Assembly: GCA_002104895.1 (NCBI GenBank)
Contig: MCFG01000133.1
Coordinates: 86,782 to 150,781 of the forward strand
Direction of reading: 5' to 3'
Length of the DNA: 64,000 nucleotides
Source: Anaeromyces robustus
Lineage: Eukaryota > Neocallimastigomycota > Neocallimastigomycetes > Neocallimastigales > Neocallimastigaceae
In this document: piece by piece, positions 11,651 through 25,528 of the stretch
How positions within the stretch are numbered: position 1 is the first letter of the stretch
How the letters are laid out: every line of letters begins with the position of its first letter
Translations under genes and position numbers: made by a program
Notes under the pieces: generated by a model
Database searches by the model: none
Seen by the model: only the letters and a program-made list of their open reading frames with translations
What the model was told of the DNA's origin: nothing

Positions 11651-13284
11651 TATTTTGCTTTTATTGATAAATAATGAAATTTTTATAGTACTTTTAATTA
11701 TAATATTAACTTTTAAAAATTCTAATTAGTTTTATTTATTATTATTCTCTATAATTTATTATTAATTTACTTTAATTATAATTATTTTCTAAACTTCAAA
11801 TAATTAATAAATTTTAATATTATATTGAATTATCATTTAAAATAATTAATAACATTAATAAAAAAATAATAAGATTATTAAATTATATTTTAAAACAATA
11901 TCTTTATCATTATTATCTTAAACTAAATCAATTCTTAAAAATATTATTGAATATTAAATTTATATAAATTATAAACAATTTATAATTAATATTATAAAAA
12001 TAATAAACGATTCTAAAATATTTTAATTAAATAATATGACTCGAAAATAGTTTCTAAAAACACTTTTAAAATACCTTCTAAATACTTTTTAAATATTCTT
12101 TACACTTAAACATTTCTAAATTAGAAATAACAACTAATTTTATTTACTTTATAAATAAATAAACAGTTTATCTTTATAATTTTATTAATAATATTATTTA
12201 TTTTTATTATTTATTTTATTACTATTTTTATACATTTTTACTTATTTTATTCAATAATTTTTAATTATTTTATTTATATTTTTATAAATACTTGTATTAT
12301 TTTATTTATTATTGTAAATAGTTTAATTTTAAAGAAAAATATAAATACATGTAAATATTTTTATGTAAATTAATTCTTTACTACTATTTTTAATAATAGC
12401 TTAGTCATAAATATAATGAATTAATAATTATTAGAATAAATTACTAAATTAAAATATATAATCAACATAAAATAGTTTAGTTAAGAATAAAACTACTATT
12501 TAATAAATAATAATAAATTTAATAAAATTTTAATAAATAAATTTTATATTTTAAACTTAATAATAAAACTGTGTTTTATAAAACAATTTTAGTGTTTAAA
12601 TTTACAATCTACTGGAAAATAACTTAGACAGTTATTCTGAAAATACATAGGTAATATCACTTTCTTCCCTATAAAGAATTAAGATATTACCATTTTGTAT
12701 TATTATTGATAAAGAATGAAATTTATAAAAATATAATTAATATTTGCTGAATTTCAAAAATATATAAAATTATTTAAAATATAAATTATAAAATATTTAA
12801 TTATTTAAATAGTATTTAATATAAACAATTATTTATTTTAACTATTTAATGTTCTTAATTTTAATAAATTAATATTTTATTTATAAACAAACTTAAAAAT
12901 AAGAAAATAATATAAAAAGAAAATGTAAAATTAATATTTTTAAAAATTGTTACTAATTATCCATAAAAATTAGAATAATAATAATAATTAGAATAATAAT
13001 ATTATTTAAAATAACTACTAGATTAATAATAATTAAAGATTATAATAACAAATTTTATAATGTTTTTAATAACTAGATTTTAATATTTTTAATACATAAA
13101 CGAGATGTATTAAATAAATTTATAATTTTAATAAAAGTAATTTTAAAACTAAAATACTAAACTTAATAAATTTCTTTTAAATTTTATAATTAAATATGAT
13201 TTATACAATCATATCTTGAACAATGAAGTTATCACTTTCTATTTAATAGAATTAAGATAATTTCAACATTGTTTCATTATTGAT
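11651..13284. other. AT-rich DNA with relic tRNA-flank motifs
   Basis: No gene was found. TATCACTTTCT...GAATTAAGATAT recurs at about 12655 and 13225, resembling the DNA just 5' of the tRNA-Met at 23499, but no tRNA follows. The bases next to the tRNA at 11650 (ACTTTTAATTATAATATTAA) recur at about 35617. Confidence 0.4.
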
Positions 13285-14500
13285 ACAATATTCCCTTAAA
13301 TATACATTATTTCTAAAACCATATTTTTTAAACCTTTTATTCTATATAAACTAACATTAAATAAAACTTCGTTACAATATTATTAAAATCTTAAAACATA
13401 ATAATTTTATCTATATTAAAAATTATTCTTATATTATCAATATTTTATTAATATCAAATAAATTTTATTAATTCTTTATAATAAATATTCTTATAATAAA
13501 TTTTATCAATATTCTTATAATAAATAAATATATTATTAATATTTTATAATAAATCTTATTAATATCTTATAATAAATTCTATATCTTTATTAATATTTTA
13601 AATAAATCTTATTAATATTTTATAATAAACTTTATATATATAATAAATAATATCTTAAATAATATTTTATTAAATTTTATAATAATTATTTTATTAATAT
13701 CAAATATTTTATAATACTTTATTAATATATCTTATTTATATTCTTATAACAATAATTATTAATATTTCTATTCCTAACCTTTAATAAATTTAATACTTTA
13801 ATATAATTATAATACATTTATAATAATAAATATATAAATAATTATAATTAAATAATAACATTATCCATCCTTTTCCCTTTTTCCCTTATTCTTTCCCTCC
13901 AACTTAAAAACCCTGGACAAATACAGAAAATAAATATTCTGTATAATATTGAAATAAAATAAAATAAATAAAATAATAAAAATTAATTATAAAAATAAAT
14001 GAATTAAATATAAAATGTATAATACAGAAGTTAAATGTATTTCTGTATAAAAGAATAATATTTATTTTTAATTTTTATTTAAAACACTAAATAGATTAAT
14101 AAAATATTTAATAATTAGAATAGAAAATATTAATAAATAATAATAACAATAATAATTAATATTAAAATAAATTTTAGAATAGAATGTTTAGAATAATGAA
14201 TTATATTATAAAACAAATAATAATAATTAGATTAAATAAATAAATAATAATAATAATAATAGTCGAAAGACTATAATAATAAAAATTCATGTATTATAAA
14301 AGGAGGATAATTTTTCTTTCTTTTATAAAAACGATCAATAATTTGTATTTAAAAATAAGAATAATAAATAAAGAAGAGTTAAAACAAAGAGATTATTTTA
14401 TTTTTAATTTTATTGAATCCTAGTAATAGTTATTTAAAATAAGTTATTTATTTATTGTTTATGAATATACTGTTTCCTGCATCATTGAAAGTACAATATT
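13285..14500 (-). mobile_element. Repeat B copy (LTR-like, non-coding)
   Basis: Read on the minus strand it begins near TGATGCAGGAAACAG (about 14470-14490) and runs to the block ending at about 13290 (CCTTTTATTCTATATAAAC on plus). It includes the family's pyrimidine/purine tract at 13868-13900 (CTTTCCCTCCAACTT on plus) and the palindromic ACAGAAATA...TATTCTGT pieces. It is closely similar to 51083-52325. Both ends carry ACAATATTCCNTTAAATA, so a direct repeat flanks the body. No ORF. Confidence 0.6.
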
Positions 14501-14559
14501 CCATTAAATACACCTTATTTCCAAATTCATATTTTAATTTGGCGAAATGGGTCACATTC

Positions 14560-15710
14560 AATAAATATTAATTAACTTATTTTAACCCATAAGAATTTAG
14601 CAAAATAAATATGAAGAAAAATAACGATAACTCACCAAATATTGAAGATTTCCTCCGCTTCGCTTTGATTTTGTGCTCATTGGGAAGCTCTGCTCAAGAA
14701 CAACAACATATCTGAATTTCAGCATATTAAATATTGGACTTTAAAGGTTTAAACAATATAAAAATATAATTAAATATTTAGTTGGATCCGTAAATAAAAA
14801 ATTATAAATTTTATATAGATAAAATCTTTTAATTTCAATAATTATATTATAACTTATAATATAATAATAATTATTCAGAATTACAGAAAAAACGCCATTA
14901 AATAATTTATAAAATATTAATTGAATAATAATAATAACTTATATAATTTATTATAATAATTGTTAATTATTTTTTATAATTATTAGAATAGTTGATTATT
15001 ATATTAATTTAAAGAATTTCTTAGAATCCTAAAAATTTCTAAAGATTAAAATTTACTTTAAGATCTTAAATAATAAATAGCCCAATTTATCTATTAATTA
15101 ATTATACAGAAGATATTATAAAAATCAAAAAATAAAAATAATTGATTTATAGATAAACAATTAAATAGTATACTAAATAATTAAATAATTAAATAGTTAG
15201 ATAGTTAAAATAGTTATAAATCTAAAATCTTAGATTATAATTCTTATAATTAAATTTATTAATAATTTATATAGTTTTAAATTAGTTTATATTATTAGAT
15301 TTTTATCAATATTATTTTATTCATATATTTTATTTAAAATTATACATGTATAAATATATTAGTAATAGATTATAATAATTATATGTATTAGTAATTAATA
15401 GTTTAGAAAAAGTATAAATAGGAATAGAAATTACAATTTCTTTTAATCTTTGTAAGATTATTAAATAACTAATGAATTAATTACTTAATAATCTAATTAC
15501 TTATTTAAACTTTTCTTAATTAATTATTAATAAAAATTATTATTATAAAACTTAATTCTCTTAAAAAAAGTGTTCTTTTAATTAATTAATTAATTTCTTG
15601 TGTATTAGTAAAAATTTGCCTATTAATTATATATTTGATTAATTAGTTATTAGTTATTAATTAAACATCTTGACCTGACCATTATTAAACCACAACCAAC
15701 CTCACTTAAC
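14560..15710 (-). mobile_element. Repeat A copy, lacking its 3' tip
   Basis: On the minus strand it starts near 15710 (GGTTTAATAATGGTCAGG), includes ATTAATAATCTTACAAAG, the CTATTTATAC block and the less AT-rich CAAAGCGAAGCGGAGGAAAT block at 14640-14700. It stops before the TTCGCGA terminal motif found in other copies. No ORF. Confidence 0.6.
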
Positions 15711-16605
15711 ATTAACCTTTTATTCTTTATAAATTAATATTAAATAAAATTTCTTTATTTAAGATATTAATAAAATTTATTTAGGATATTAATAAAATAT
15801 TTAAATGTTACTATAAAAAATTTATAAAACATTGATAATATAAGAATAATATTTAATAAAGATATTAGTAAAATTATTATATTTTAAGATATTAATAAAT
15901 ATTATCAATTCAATATCTTAAATAAATCTTATTAATATCTTATAATCAATTCAATATCTTTATTAATATTTTAAATAAATCTTATTAATATTTTATAATA
16001 TAATAAATAATATCTTTATTAAATTTTATATATTATAAATAATATACAGAAATAAATATTCTGTATATTATTTAAATAAAATAAAATAAATAAAATAATA
16101 AATAAAATAAATAAAATAATAAAAATTAATTATAAAATAAATGAATTAATTATAAATGTATTATACAGAAGTTATAAATATATTTCTATATAAATGTATA
16201 ATATTTATTTTTAACTTTATTTAAAATACAAATAGATTAATAAAAATATTTAATAATTAGAATAGAAAATATTAATAAATAATAATAACAATAATAATTA
16301 ATATTAAAAATAAATTTTAGAATATAATATTTAGAATAGTGAATTTAATTATAAAATATATAATAATAATTAAAATATAGTCGAATGATTATAATAACAA
16401 ATTTATATAATATAAAAAGAGGATAATTTCTTTCTTTTATAAAACGAACAATAATTTTGTATTTAAAAATAAGCATAACAAATAAAAAAGAGTTAAAATA
16501 AAATATTTTTTTATTTTTAATATTTATTGTATCCGTGTAATAATTGTTTATTATAAAGTTATATATATTTATTGTTTATAAACATACTGTTTCCTACATC
16601 ATTAG
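15711..16605 (-). mobile_element. Repeat B copy with internal deletions
   Basis: It shares the start block (plus strand CCTTTTATTCTTTATAAATT), the ACAGAAATAAATATTCTGTA piece (about 16030) and the terminal TGTTTCCTACATCAT (about 16580-16600) with the B copy at 13285. It lacks the purine tract. Confidence 0.55.
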
Positions 16606-16654
16606 TGGTATAATATTCCCTTAAATACCCATTTTTTCCAAACTCATAATTTTA

Positions 16655-17255
16655 AACTGTCGCGAATATTAGTGGTTTTATAATCGAAATTCACTAATAG
16701 ATGAGTTGAAATTAAATTTCGTCATTGACAAAACCATTTAAAATTTGATTTCTAATAAAATAAATATTAAAAAGTATCTAATTTATAAAAATTAAGTGTT
16801 TGGAAAATTAAAATAAATATACAGAAAATCATATAAAATTCACAGATATGAATAATTACTATATAGATAATTAATTAATTAGTATACTAGATAATCATAT
16901 AGCTAAAATCTTAGATTATAACTCTTTATTTTATTATTAGATTTTTATCAATATTACTTTATTCATATATTTTATTAATAACATAATAATATTATTACTT
17001 GTTTTAATATATTTTTTTTAATTAAATTTTTATAAAAAGATTTTTTATAAAACTTAATTTTTAATAAAAAGATTTTAATAAAACTTTATTTTTAATAAAA
17101 GATTTTTAATAAAACTTTATTTTTAATATTTTTAATAAGTGTTTAATTATTTGTATTAAATTCTTATGCAATAAAATATTCAAAAATTTGTTTAATTTTA
17201 TTAATAATTAAACATCTTGACCTGACCATGGGTTAAACTAAATCACCCTTTTTTA
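16655..17255 (-). mobile_element. Repeat A copy, internally deleted
   Basis: Minus strand: the 3' end AATATTCGCGACAG is at about 16653-16668 and the 5' end near 17255 (GGTTTAACCCATGGTCAGG). The AGCTTC...GCGAAGCGG block is missing. Its 3' tip abuts AAATTATGAGTTTGGAAA, the tRNA-Cys-type flank. Confidence 0.55.
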
Positions 17256-17475
17256 AGATAAATCTTTTATTCTTTATAAATGAATATTAAATAAAACTTC
17301 TTTGTAATATTTATTAATATCTTAAATATAATAATTTTATTAATATCTTTACAAAAATTATTTTATTAACATTCATATAATAACAAACTTTAAATAATAA
17401 TAAATATTTTATAATAAGAATTCTTATATTAAATTTTATTAATATTTTATAATAAATATTCTTATAATAAATTTC
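17256..17475 (-). repeat. Fragment of repeat B
   Basis: Plus-strand TTTTATTCTTTATAAATGAA onward matches the starting block of the B copies at 13320 and 15720, then stops near 17475. Confidence 0.45.
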
Positions 17476-17596
17476 CCAAGGCGTCTAAAAATTCAAAAAT
17501 AATAAATTATATCAAGCAGGAAATTACTCAAATTATTTTTTATTTTTACCATTTATTTTCCCATAAATTATAAAATTAATAATATTGGTATAAATA

Positions 17597-17638
17597 AACA
17601 AACAAATAAACAAATAAACAAATAAACAAATAAACAAA

Positions 17639-17682
<44 letters not shown>

Positions 17683-17702
17683 AAATAATAAATAATAAAT
17701 TA
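17597..17702. repeat. Microsatellite (CAAATAAA)n into (AAAT)n
   Basis: Alternating AAACAAAT units pass into pure AAAT units just before the rRNA fragment. Confidence 0.9.
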
Positions 17703-17754
17703 TTTATAGGTCATATAAATATTTTTTTTTCATTTTAACAATTAGCTATAACGA

Positions 17755-17995
17755 GTAGAAGGATGTGAAAGTTTGTGAAGAAGCGTAGGATGCGAATCCG
17801 AGTGGTGGTAGTAGCAGATATTCAAATGGGAACTTTGAAGACTTAAGTGGAAAAAGGTTCTATGTGAACAGCAGTTGGAGGTGGGTAAGTCGATCTTAAA
17901 GAGATAGGAAAGCTTGTATACTGGACACGTTATTAAATTAGTGTTAGAATTTAAGCATGTAAAATTATAACATACTAAGGATGTTGACGCCAAAA
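17755..17995 (+). pseudogene. Fragment of 28S (LSU) ribosomal RNA
   Basis: The plus strand contains the conserved LSU core string GTGGTAGTAGCAGATATTCA, followed in the right order by GAACTTTGAAGACTTAAGTG, AAAGGTTC, AACAGCAGTTGG, GTGGGTAAGTCGATCTTAA and GAGATAGGAAAGC. This is the standard order in eukaryotic 28S rRNA. It is a much less AT-rich island in A/T DNA. Only about 240 nt are present, with substitutions at positions that are normally invariant (for example CTTAAAGAGAT), and no flanking rRNA was found, so it is a dispersed, decaying fragment rather than part of an rDNA unit. The 83-residue open frame on the other strand is a by-product. Confidence 0.8.
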
Positions 17996-18966
17996 TGGTA
18001 AGGTATGGAATTTTTAATTCTGATATATTTATGTGAAAGACTATAAAAAAAACAATTCCAAAAATAATAATTATACTAATAAAAAATAATAATAATAATA
18101 ATAATAAATGATAATAGTTAATAATATCTTTATTTAATATTACTAATATTTCTTAAAAGTATGTTTTATAAAAAAAACAAACTTTAAATTAATATTTTTT
18201 ATATTTATAATCCATATTAATCCATATTAATTTCTTAAAACAATAATATAATATTATATAATGTTATATAATATAGATAATATAATATAATATAAATAAT
18301 ATAAATAATATAATATAATATAATATAATATAAATAATATAAATAATATAATATAATATAATATAATATAATATAATATAATATAATGTATATTATAATA
18401 TTTGATTATTAAATTTTCAAAAATGTTCAAATTTGTTGATAAAACTCTTTGTATTTATTAAAAAAAAAAAAAAAAGGAAAAAATTTTTTAATAATAAACC
18501 TTATTTAATATAATATTTATTATAAAATTTTTTTTATAAAGATAAAAGTTGTTAATATAAAAAAAAGAATAATTTTTTTTAATATTGAAAAGTATTATTT
18601 TAATCATTATATAAATAAATATATATTTACATAATTAATTTTATTATTGCTATTTATTTTTTCATAAATTATATTACATTATTATTAATTACTATTCACT
18701 TTTTTTAATATGAAATATTTAATATTTATATTTTATAAAACTAATTATAAAATGAAAATCTTTTTTAATATTCACTCCATAGAAAAAGTTTTAATAGAAC
18801 TTACGATAATTAATCATTTTTGTATTTGTGTAAATTAGAGCTTTAAAATTTTATTAAAAATTTTTTAGTATATTAAAAATTTTATGAATGTTGACAACCA
18901 ATAAAATATAATCGATGAATACTTTGTTTTAATTAAATAAATTAAATGAAGTTTCTAAAACAGAAA

Positions 18967-18999
<33 letters not shown>

Positions 19000-19555
19000 G
19001 AATTATTTGAATTTTTGTATAAATTTTTAGTACTTGAAACATTATAAATTTGAATTTATGAATTTATTTATTTATTTATTTTTTTAAAAAACAAAACAAA
19101 AAAAAAAAAAAAAAAAAAAAGCAAAACGAAGATTATCTTGATAATTAAAAAGTATTTTTTAAAAAAATATTTAAAGATAAGAATAAAAAATGATTAAATT
19201 ATTAAAATTAATAATTAAATAAAATATTAAATAATTTAATAAAATAATTGAAAAGTAAGAAAGTAAATATAATATATATATATATAAAATTTAATAAATA
19301 AATTTACAATTATTATAATTATAATTATAATTACAATTACAATTATAAATAAACAATAATAATAGTTAATAATAATAATATAATAAATAATAAATAGTAA
19401 TTAATTTAGTAATTTTATAAAAAAAATATAAAGTTACTATTATTATTTTTCTTAAATAGACAACAGCAACAACAATAATAATTAATTAATTTTTCATAAA
19501 TAATATTGAACTAAATTGAATTTAAAATAGACAAATTAAATATAAAAAACAAAAT
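17996..19555. other. AT-rich intergenic DNA upstream of the glycosyltransferase
   Basis: It contains a (TATAA)n-type array at about 18253-18388 and poly-A runs at about 18969-18998 and 19097-19121. No gene was seen. Confidence 0.6.
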
Positions 19556-20354
19556 ATGAGAATAATTAAAGAATTATTAAATTTTTTAATATTGTTTATA
19601 TCTATAAATTTATTCCAATTTGTTAATGCGGAAATTGAAATTGAAAAAGAAACACTAGTTAAAGTTTCTATAATTATTCCATCATATAATTCAGCTGATT
19701 ATTTAGACCGTTGTATTGAACATGCTCTCAATCAAACACTTAGTGAAATTGAAGTTATTGTCATAAATGATAATTCAACGGATGATACTGAAAAAGTTAT
19801 TGAAAAATATAATAATGATGAACGTTTCAGGTCAATTTCGTTATATCCAAACAAAGGACCAAGTGTAGGAAGAAATCTTGGTATCGAAATGGCTGTTGGT
19901 GAATTCATTGGCTTTATTGATAGTGATGACTATGTTGATTATGAATTTTATGAAAATTTATATAAATTATCCAAGGATAAAGATATTGTTATAGGTGTAT
20001 TTGTTAATAGTACTAATGATACTGATAAATATACTAAACATTCAAAATTTGTAATGTATGGATGTGTTGGCGATAGTATTTGGAGAAAAAGATTTTTAGA
20101 TAAACATCAAATTAGATTTATTCCAAATGTTAATAAAGGAGAAGATATAAGATTTAGGAAAAAAGCTTATAATAGTAAAGCTAGAATTGCTTATGGAGAA
20201 GATAACGGTATTTATTATTATTATAAAAGAAGAACAGGCTCATTAATGAATTATAGTTCAAATTATATTGAGAATATGACCAATAAAACAAATAATAATA
20301 ATAATAATAATAATAAAAATGTTAATGAAAATCAAATTAAAATCCCTAATAAAG

Positions 20355-20401
<47 letters not shown>

Positions 20402-20647
20402 AATCACAATAATAAAAATGTTAATAATAAAAATAATAATAAAGAAAATATATTAAATTTAAATTATATTGTAATAGCTATAGTAATAACATCTATAACT
20501 ATAATAATACTAATAACGATAATATCAATACGTCGTTATAAAGGTTATAAAAGTGTAAACTCCACAAAATTGAATAATGATATGAAAGACAAATTATTAA
20601 ATAATAGTAATGATAATAATGATGAATTTGGTAATAGTGCTGTATAA
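19556..20647 (+). CDS. Secreted, membrane-anchored family 2 (GT-A) glycosyltransferase-like protein
   Basis: This is a 363-residue single-exon protein. Residues 1-25 form a signal peptide ending FVNA. A GT2 GT-A domain spans about 36-230: VSIIIPSYNSADYL at the nucleotide-binding strand, VIVINDNSTDDT with the typical N-D-x-S-x-D-x-T, GPSVGRNLGIEMAVGEFIGF, and the metal-binding DSDD at 122-125. GED (195-197) is a candidate for the catalytic-base region. Two Asn tracts (about 246-253 and 268-281) form a linker. A transmembrane helix lies at about 304-325, followed by basic RRYKGYK and a short acidic/Asn tail. The predicted type I topology puts the enzyme in the ER/Golgi lumen or outside, whereas most GT2 synthases act from the cytosol. 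The domain looks bacterial-type; transfer is possible but unproven. Donor and acceptor are unknown. Confidence 0.85.
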
Positions 20648-20723
20648 AAATTTATCAAATCAATCAATTAATCATATTTATTTACAACAAATTTATATTA
20701 TTAAAAAAAACAGTTAGTTAATA

Positions 20724-20789
20724 AATAATATTAATATCATTATGTATAAAATAATAATAATATCTTTACATAATGATATTAATATTATT
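20724..20789. terminator. Strong inverted repeat, 23-bp perfect arms
   Basis: Arms at 20724-20746 and 20767-20789 are perfect reverse complements, with TAATATCATTATGTA and TACATAATGATATTA at their inner ends and a 20-nt loop. It lies about 80 bp after the stop of the glycosyltransferase gene. Confidence 0.6.
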
Positions 20790-20849
20790 CATTAATAATA
20801 ATTAAGATATTATTATTATATTGTTAATTATTTGCTAATTAAAATAATA

Positions 20850-20881
20850 ATATACGATTATAAAAATTATAATCGTATATT
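20850..20881. terminator. Second hairpin downstream of the glycosyltransferase gene
   Basis: ATATACGATTATAA pairs with TTATAATCGTATAT across a 3-nt loop. The GC-containing arms (CGATTATAA) make chance less likely. Confidence 0.5.
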
Positions 20882-22399
<1,518 letters not shown>

Positions 22400-23433
22400 A
22401 TTAAGTATGGGTGGTTTAGTTTAAACAACGGTCAGGTCAAGATTAGGTTAATAATCTTACAAAGATTATAAAAATTTGAAAAATTAATTCCTATTTATAC
22501 TATTTTTAAAACTAATAATTATTAACACATTTAATTATTATAATTTAATATTAATATATTGATGTATAAAATTAAATAAAATATATGAATAAAGTAATAT
22601 TGATTAAAAATCTAATAATAAAAACTAGTATGTAATTATTAATAATAAAATAAAGAGTTATAATTTAAGATTTAAATTTATAATTATATGATTATCTAGT
22701 ATACTAATTAATTAATTATATATATAACAATTATTTATATCTTTAATTTTTATATTATTTTCTGAATATTTAAATTTAAATAAAATAGTTACTTGAATTA
22801 TTTAGAAACTTAGAATTCTAAAAAATTCTAAATATTTGAAAATACTTTTAAGGAATTTTTTAGAATAAAATAATAATTATTTATTCTAATAATTATTAAT
22901 TAAATATTATAATAATTATTTATTCTAATAATTATAATAATTATTAATTAAATATTATAATAATTTATCTAAAACTAATATAACTATTTTAAATAGTATT
23001 TAAAATTATTATTAATACTTAATTCTGTAAATTCTCTATTATTATAGTTAATAAAATAATAATTGATTTAAAGATTTTATCTATATAATTTTTAATTTTT
23101 TTATTTAAAAGTCCTTCTAAATAATTAGATTATATATTCTATATTTCTAAATTCTTTAAAGTTCAATATCTCGCGAGATAATGTTCCAAATGGGCCGGAA
23201 TTAAGATTTATAGTTATTTTTTCTTCAGATTCTTTTTACTAATTTATTAAGGGTTAAATTAAGTTGAATTATATTTATTTAAATTGTCCAAACCCTTTGC
23301 TTTTAAATTTAAATACTTTTTAATATTTATTTATTTTATTGAAAATCGAATTTTAAATGATTTAGTCAATAACGAAATTTAATTTCAATAAATCTAATAG
23401 TGAATTTCAATTTTAAATCCTCTAATATTAGGG
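22400..23433 (+). mobile_element. Repeat A copy upstream of tRNA-Met
   Basis: It starts near TTAAGTATGGGTGGTTTAG and AACGGTCAGGTCAAG, has the AATCTTACAAAGATTAT hairpin and the CTCGCGAGATA block (23170), and ends in CTAATATTAGGG at about 23421-23433. The terminal AATATT is 70 bp from the first base of the tRNA at 23499. No ORF. Confidence 0.65.
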
Positions 23434-23498
23434 AAAATATCACTTTTTTACTAAAAACTTATGATATTTACTACCTTGTATATCTCATTTAAGTGTAA

Positions 23499-23571
23499 GC
23501 GAAGTTGGCGCAGTCGGCAGCGCGTAAGTCTCATAATCTTAAGGTCGTGAGTTCGAACCTCACACTTCGCA
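23499..23571 (+). tRNA. Elongator tRNA-Met (CAT)
   Basis: The 73-nt cloverleaf has acceptor GCGAAGT/ACTTCGC, anticodon loop CTCATAA (anticodon 23532-23534), T arm GTGAG-TTCGAAC-CTCAC and discriminator A. The normal T loop and G1:C72 distinguish it from the initiators at 11579 and 34397. The T-T juxtaposition at the top of the anticodon stem is usual for elongator Met tRNA. Confidence 0.95.
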
Positions 23572-23593
23572 TTTTAATTTTTCTTTTTTTTAA

Positions 23594-23808
<215 letters not shown>

Positions 23809-24142
23809 GATTTAATAATCAATAATTTTTTTTTTTTTAATTTTAAACAGATTAAAGATGAATTAATTTATAATTCTGAAATTATTTAATACTAAAAGTT
23901 GTATGAAATAAAATATAAATAATTTTATAGATTATAAGAATTGATTATTATTTATATATTTTATTAAATATATAAATTATATTTAATTACCAATCTTCAC
24001 ATATAATAACTTATTCAATTTACATTAATAATTTAATTCATTTTTGCTTTTCCTTTTTTTTTTTTTTTTTTTTTTTTGAATCATTTATTTAATCAGTATA
24101 ATATAATTCATTTAATAATACAATAATATATATATTTTCTTA

Positions 24143-25528
24143 ATGTCATCAATAGCGGATTATATTGCAAAGAATTATTTATCAACAGATAAAAAAAAGA
24201 AGAAAAAAAAGGTTAAGAAAAAGACTAATGTGGGAACTATAATACATGACGATGATGATACCATTAAGATTTCAAAAGATGATTCCGATGATAAGGAAAA
24301 AGAACATAAAAGATTATTAAAAGAAGCTTTAAGAAAGGAAAAAGAAGAAAAAGATAAAATTATGAGTAAATTTAAAATAGCAAATGAAAGTTCTTGGGTT
24401 ACGGTTGAAGAAGGAAATTCAAATAATCAAAATAATAATTTAAATGTTAGTGAAAATAATAGAGGAAGGAGTCGAAGTCGAAGTCGAAGTTATAGTCCAG
24501 GTGAAAAAGGTAAACGCATATATTCAGATAATGAATCAGTAAAAAGTAGAAGTAGAAGTAGAAGTTTAAGTAGAAGTGTAAGTAGAAGTGTAAGTAGAAG
24601 TTTAAGTAGAAGTCGTAGTAGAAGTTCAAGTCCTAAAAGACGTAAAAGAGTATATTCAGATGATGAATCTTCAGTGAATAGGAGTAGAAGTAGAAGTAGA
24701 AGTAGAAGCTCAAGTCCTATACGAAAACGAAAACGTGTATATTCTGATGATGAGTCATCAATAAGTGGAAGTAGAAGTAGAAGTAGAAGTAGAAGTAGAA
24801 GTTTAAGTAGAAGCAAAAGCAGAAGTAGAAGTAGAAGTAAAAGTCCTATACAAAAACGTAATCGTGTTTATTTAGATGATGAAGAAAGTAAAGATAATAA
24901 AAATAATAAAAAAGATAAAGCAGTTAGAATGTCTGATGGTTCTTTAGCAGGTTTACAAGCAGGTAAAGATTTAAAATTAGATGCTAAAAGAAAACAAAAA
25001 GCACAACAAGAAATGTTATCAAGAATGACATCTGAAGAAAGTGGAAAGTATGCAAAAACAATTTATCGTGATAAATATGGTAAGAAGGTTGATCTTGCAG
25101 TTGAAAAAGCAAGATTAGCAGCGGAACAGAGACAAAAAGAAGCCGAAGCTGAAAAGGATATGGTTTGGGGAAAAGGTTTAGTACAACAAAGAGAAAGAGA
25201 AGAAATGGTAAAAAAATTAAAACAAGAAAGAGATAGATCATTTGCAGTATATAGAGATGATAAAGAATTAAATGAAGAACAAATGGAAAAAGATAGATGG
25301 GGAGATCCAATGGCAAAATTAATTAAGAAAAAGAGTTCTAAAAATAAAACTATACGTCCTAAATATAATGGTCCACCACCTCCACCAAATAGATTTAATA
25401 TTGAACCAGGATATCGTTGGGATGGTGTTGATCGTTCCAATGGATTTGAAGAAAAATATTTCCAAATGAAAAATCAAAAAGAATCAACAAGTGAAGTAGC
25501 ATATAAATGGTCAACAGAAGATATGTAA
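24143..25528 (+). CDS. BUD13: BUD13-like pre-mRNA splicing factor (RES complex)
   Basis: This is a 461-residue single-exon protein. The N-terminus MSSIADYIAKNYL plus a Lys-rich patch fits Bud13. Residues about 109-235 are a long Arg-Ser repeat interrupted three times by a short Lys/Arg-VYSDDES unit. From about 260 comes the conserved Bud13 domain: SGLAG-type MSDGSLAGLQAG, GKYAKTIYRDKYGKKVDL, WGKGLVQQ, DDKELNEEQMEKDRWGDPM, and a proline run followed by NRFNIEPGYRWDGVDRSNGF. In known family members this C-terminal stretch docks on the Snu17/RBMX2 partner. The protein acts in the nucleus in the activated spliceosome (pre-mRNA retention and splicing). Yeast Bud13 is shorter; the RS expansion is like animal homologues. 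It converges with the gene at 26262-29440. Confidence 0.93.
   Translation: MSSIADYIAKNYLSTDKKKKKKKVKKKTNVGTIIHDDDDTIKISKDDSDDKEKEHKRLLKEALRKEKEEKDKIMSKFKIANESSWVTVEEGNSNNQNNNLNVSENNRGRSRSRSRSYSPGEKGKRIYSDNESVKSRSRSRSLSRSVSRSVSRSLSRSRSRSSSPKRRKRVYSDDESSVNRSRSRSRSRSSSPIRKRKRVYSDDESSISGSRSRSRSRSRSLSRSKSRSRSRSKSPIQKRNRVYLDDEESKDNKNNKKDKAVRMSDGSLAGLQAGKDLKLDAKRKQKAQQEMLSRMTSEESGKYAKTIYRDKYGKKVDLAVEKARLAAEQRQKEAEAEKDMVWGKGLVQQREREEMVKKLKQERDRSFAVYRDDKELNEEQMEKDRWGDPMAKLIKKKSSKNKTIRPKYNGPPPPPNRFNIEPGYRWDGVDRSNGFEEKYFQMKNQKESTSEVAYKWSTEDM

Noticed and set aside
17470-17540. CAAGCAGGAAATTACTCAAA resembling an 18S rRNA core string
   Set aside because: The match is short and not supported by neighbouring conserved strings, so it may be chance.
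17742-17993. 83-residue frame on the minus strand
   Set aside because: It is the antisense of the 28S rRNA fragment.
24447-25440. Several minus-strand frames of 60-125 residues
   Set aside because: They are antisense shadows of BUD13, Leu-rich because of the Arg-Ser repeat on the other strand.
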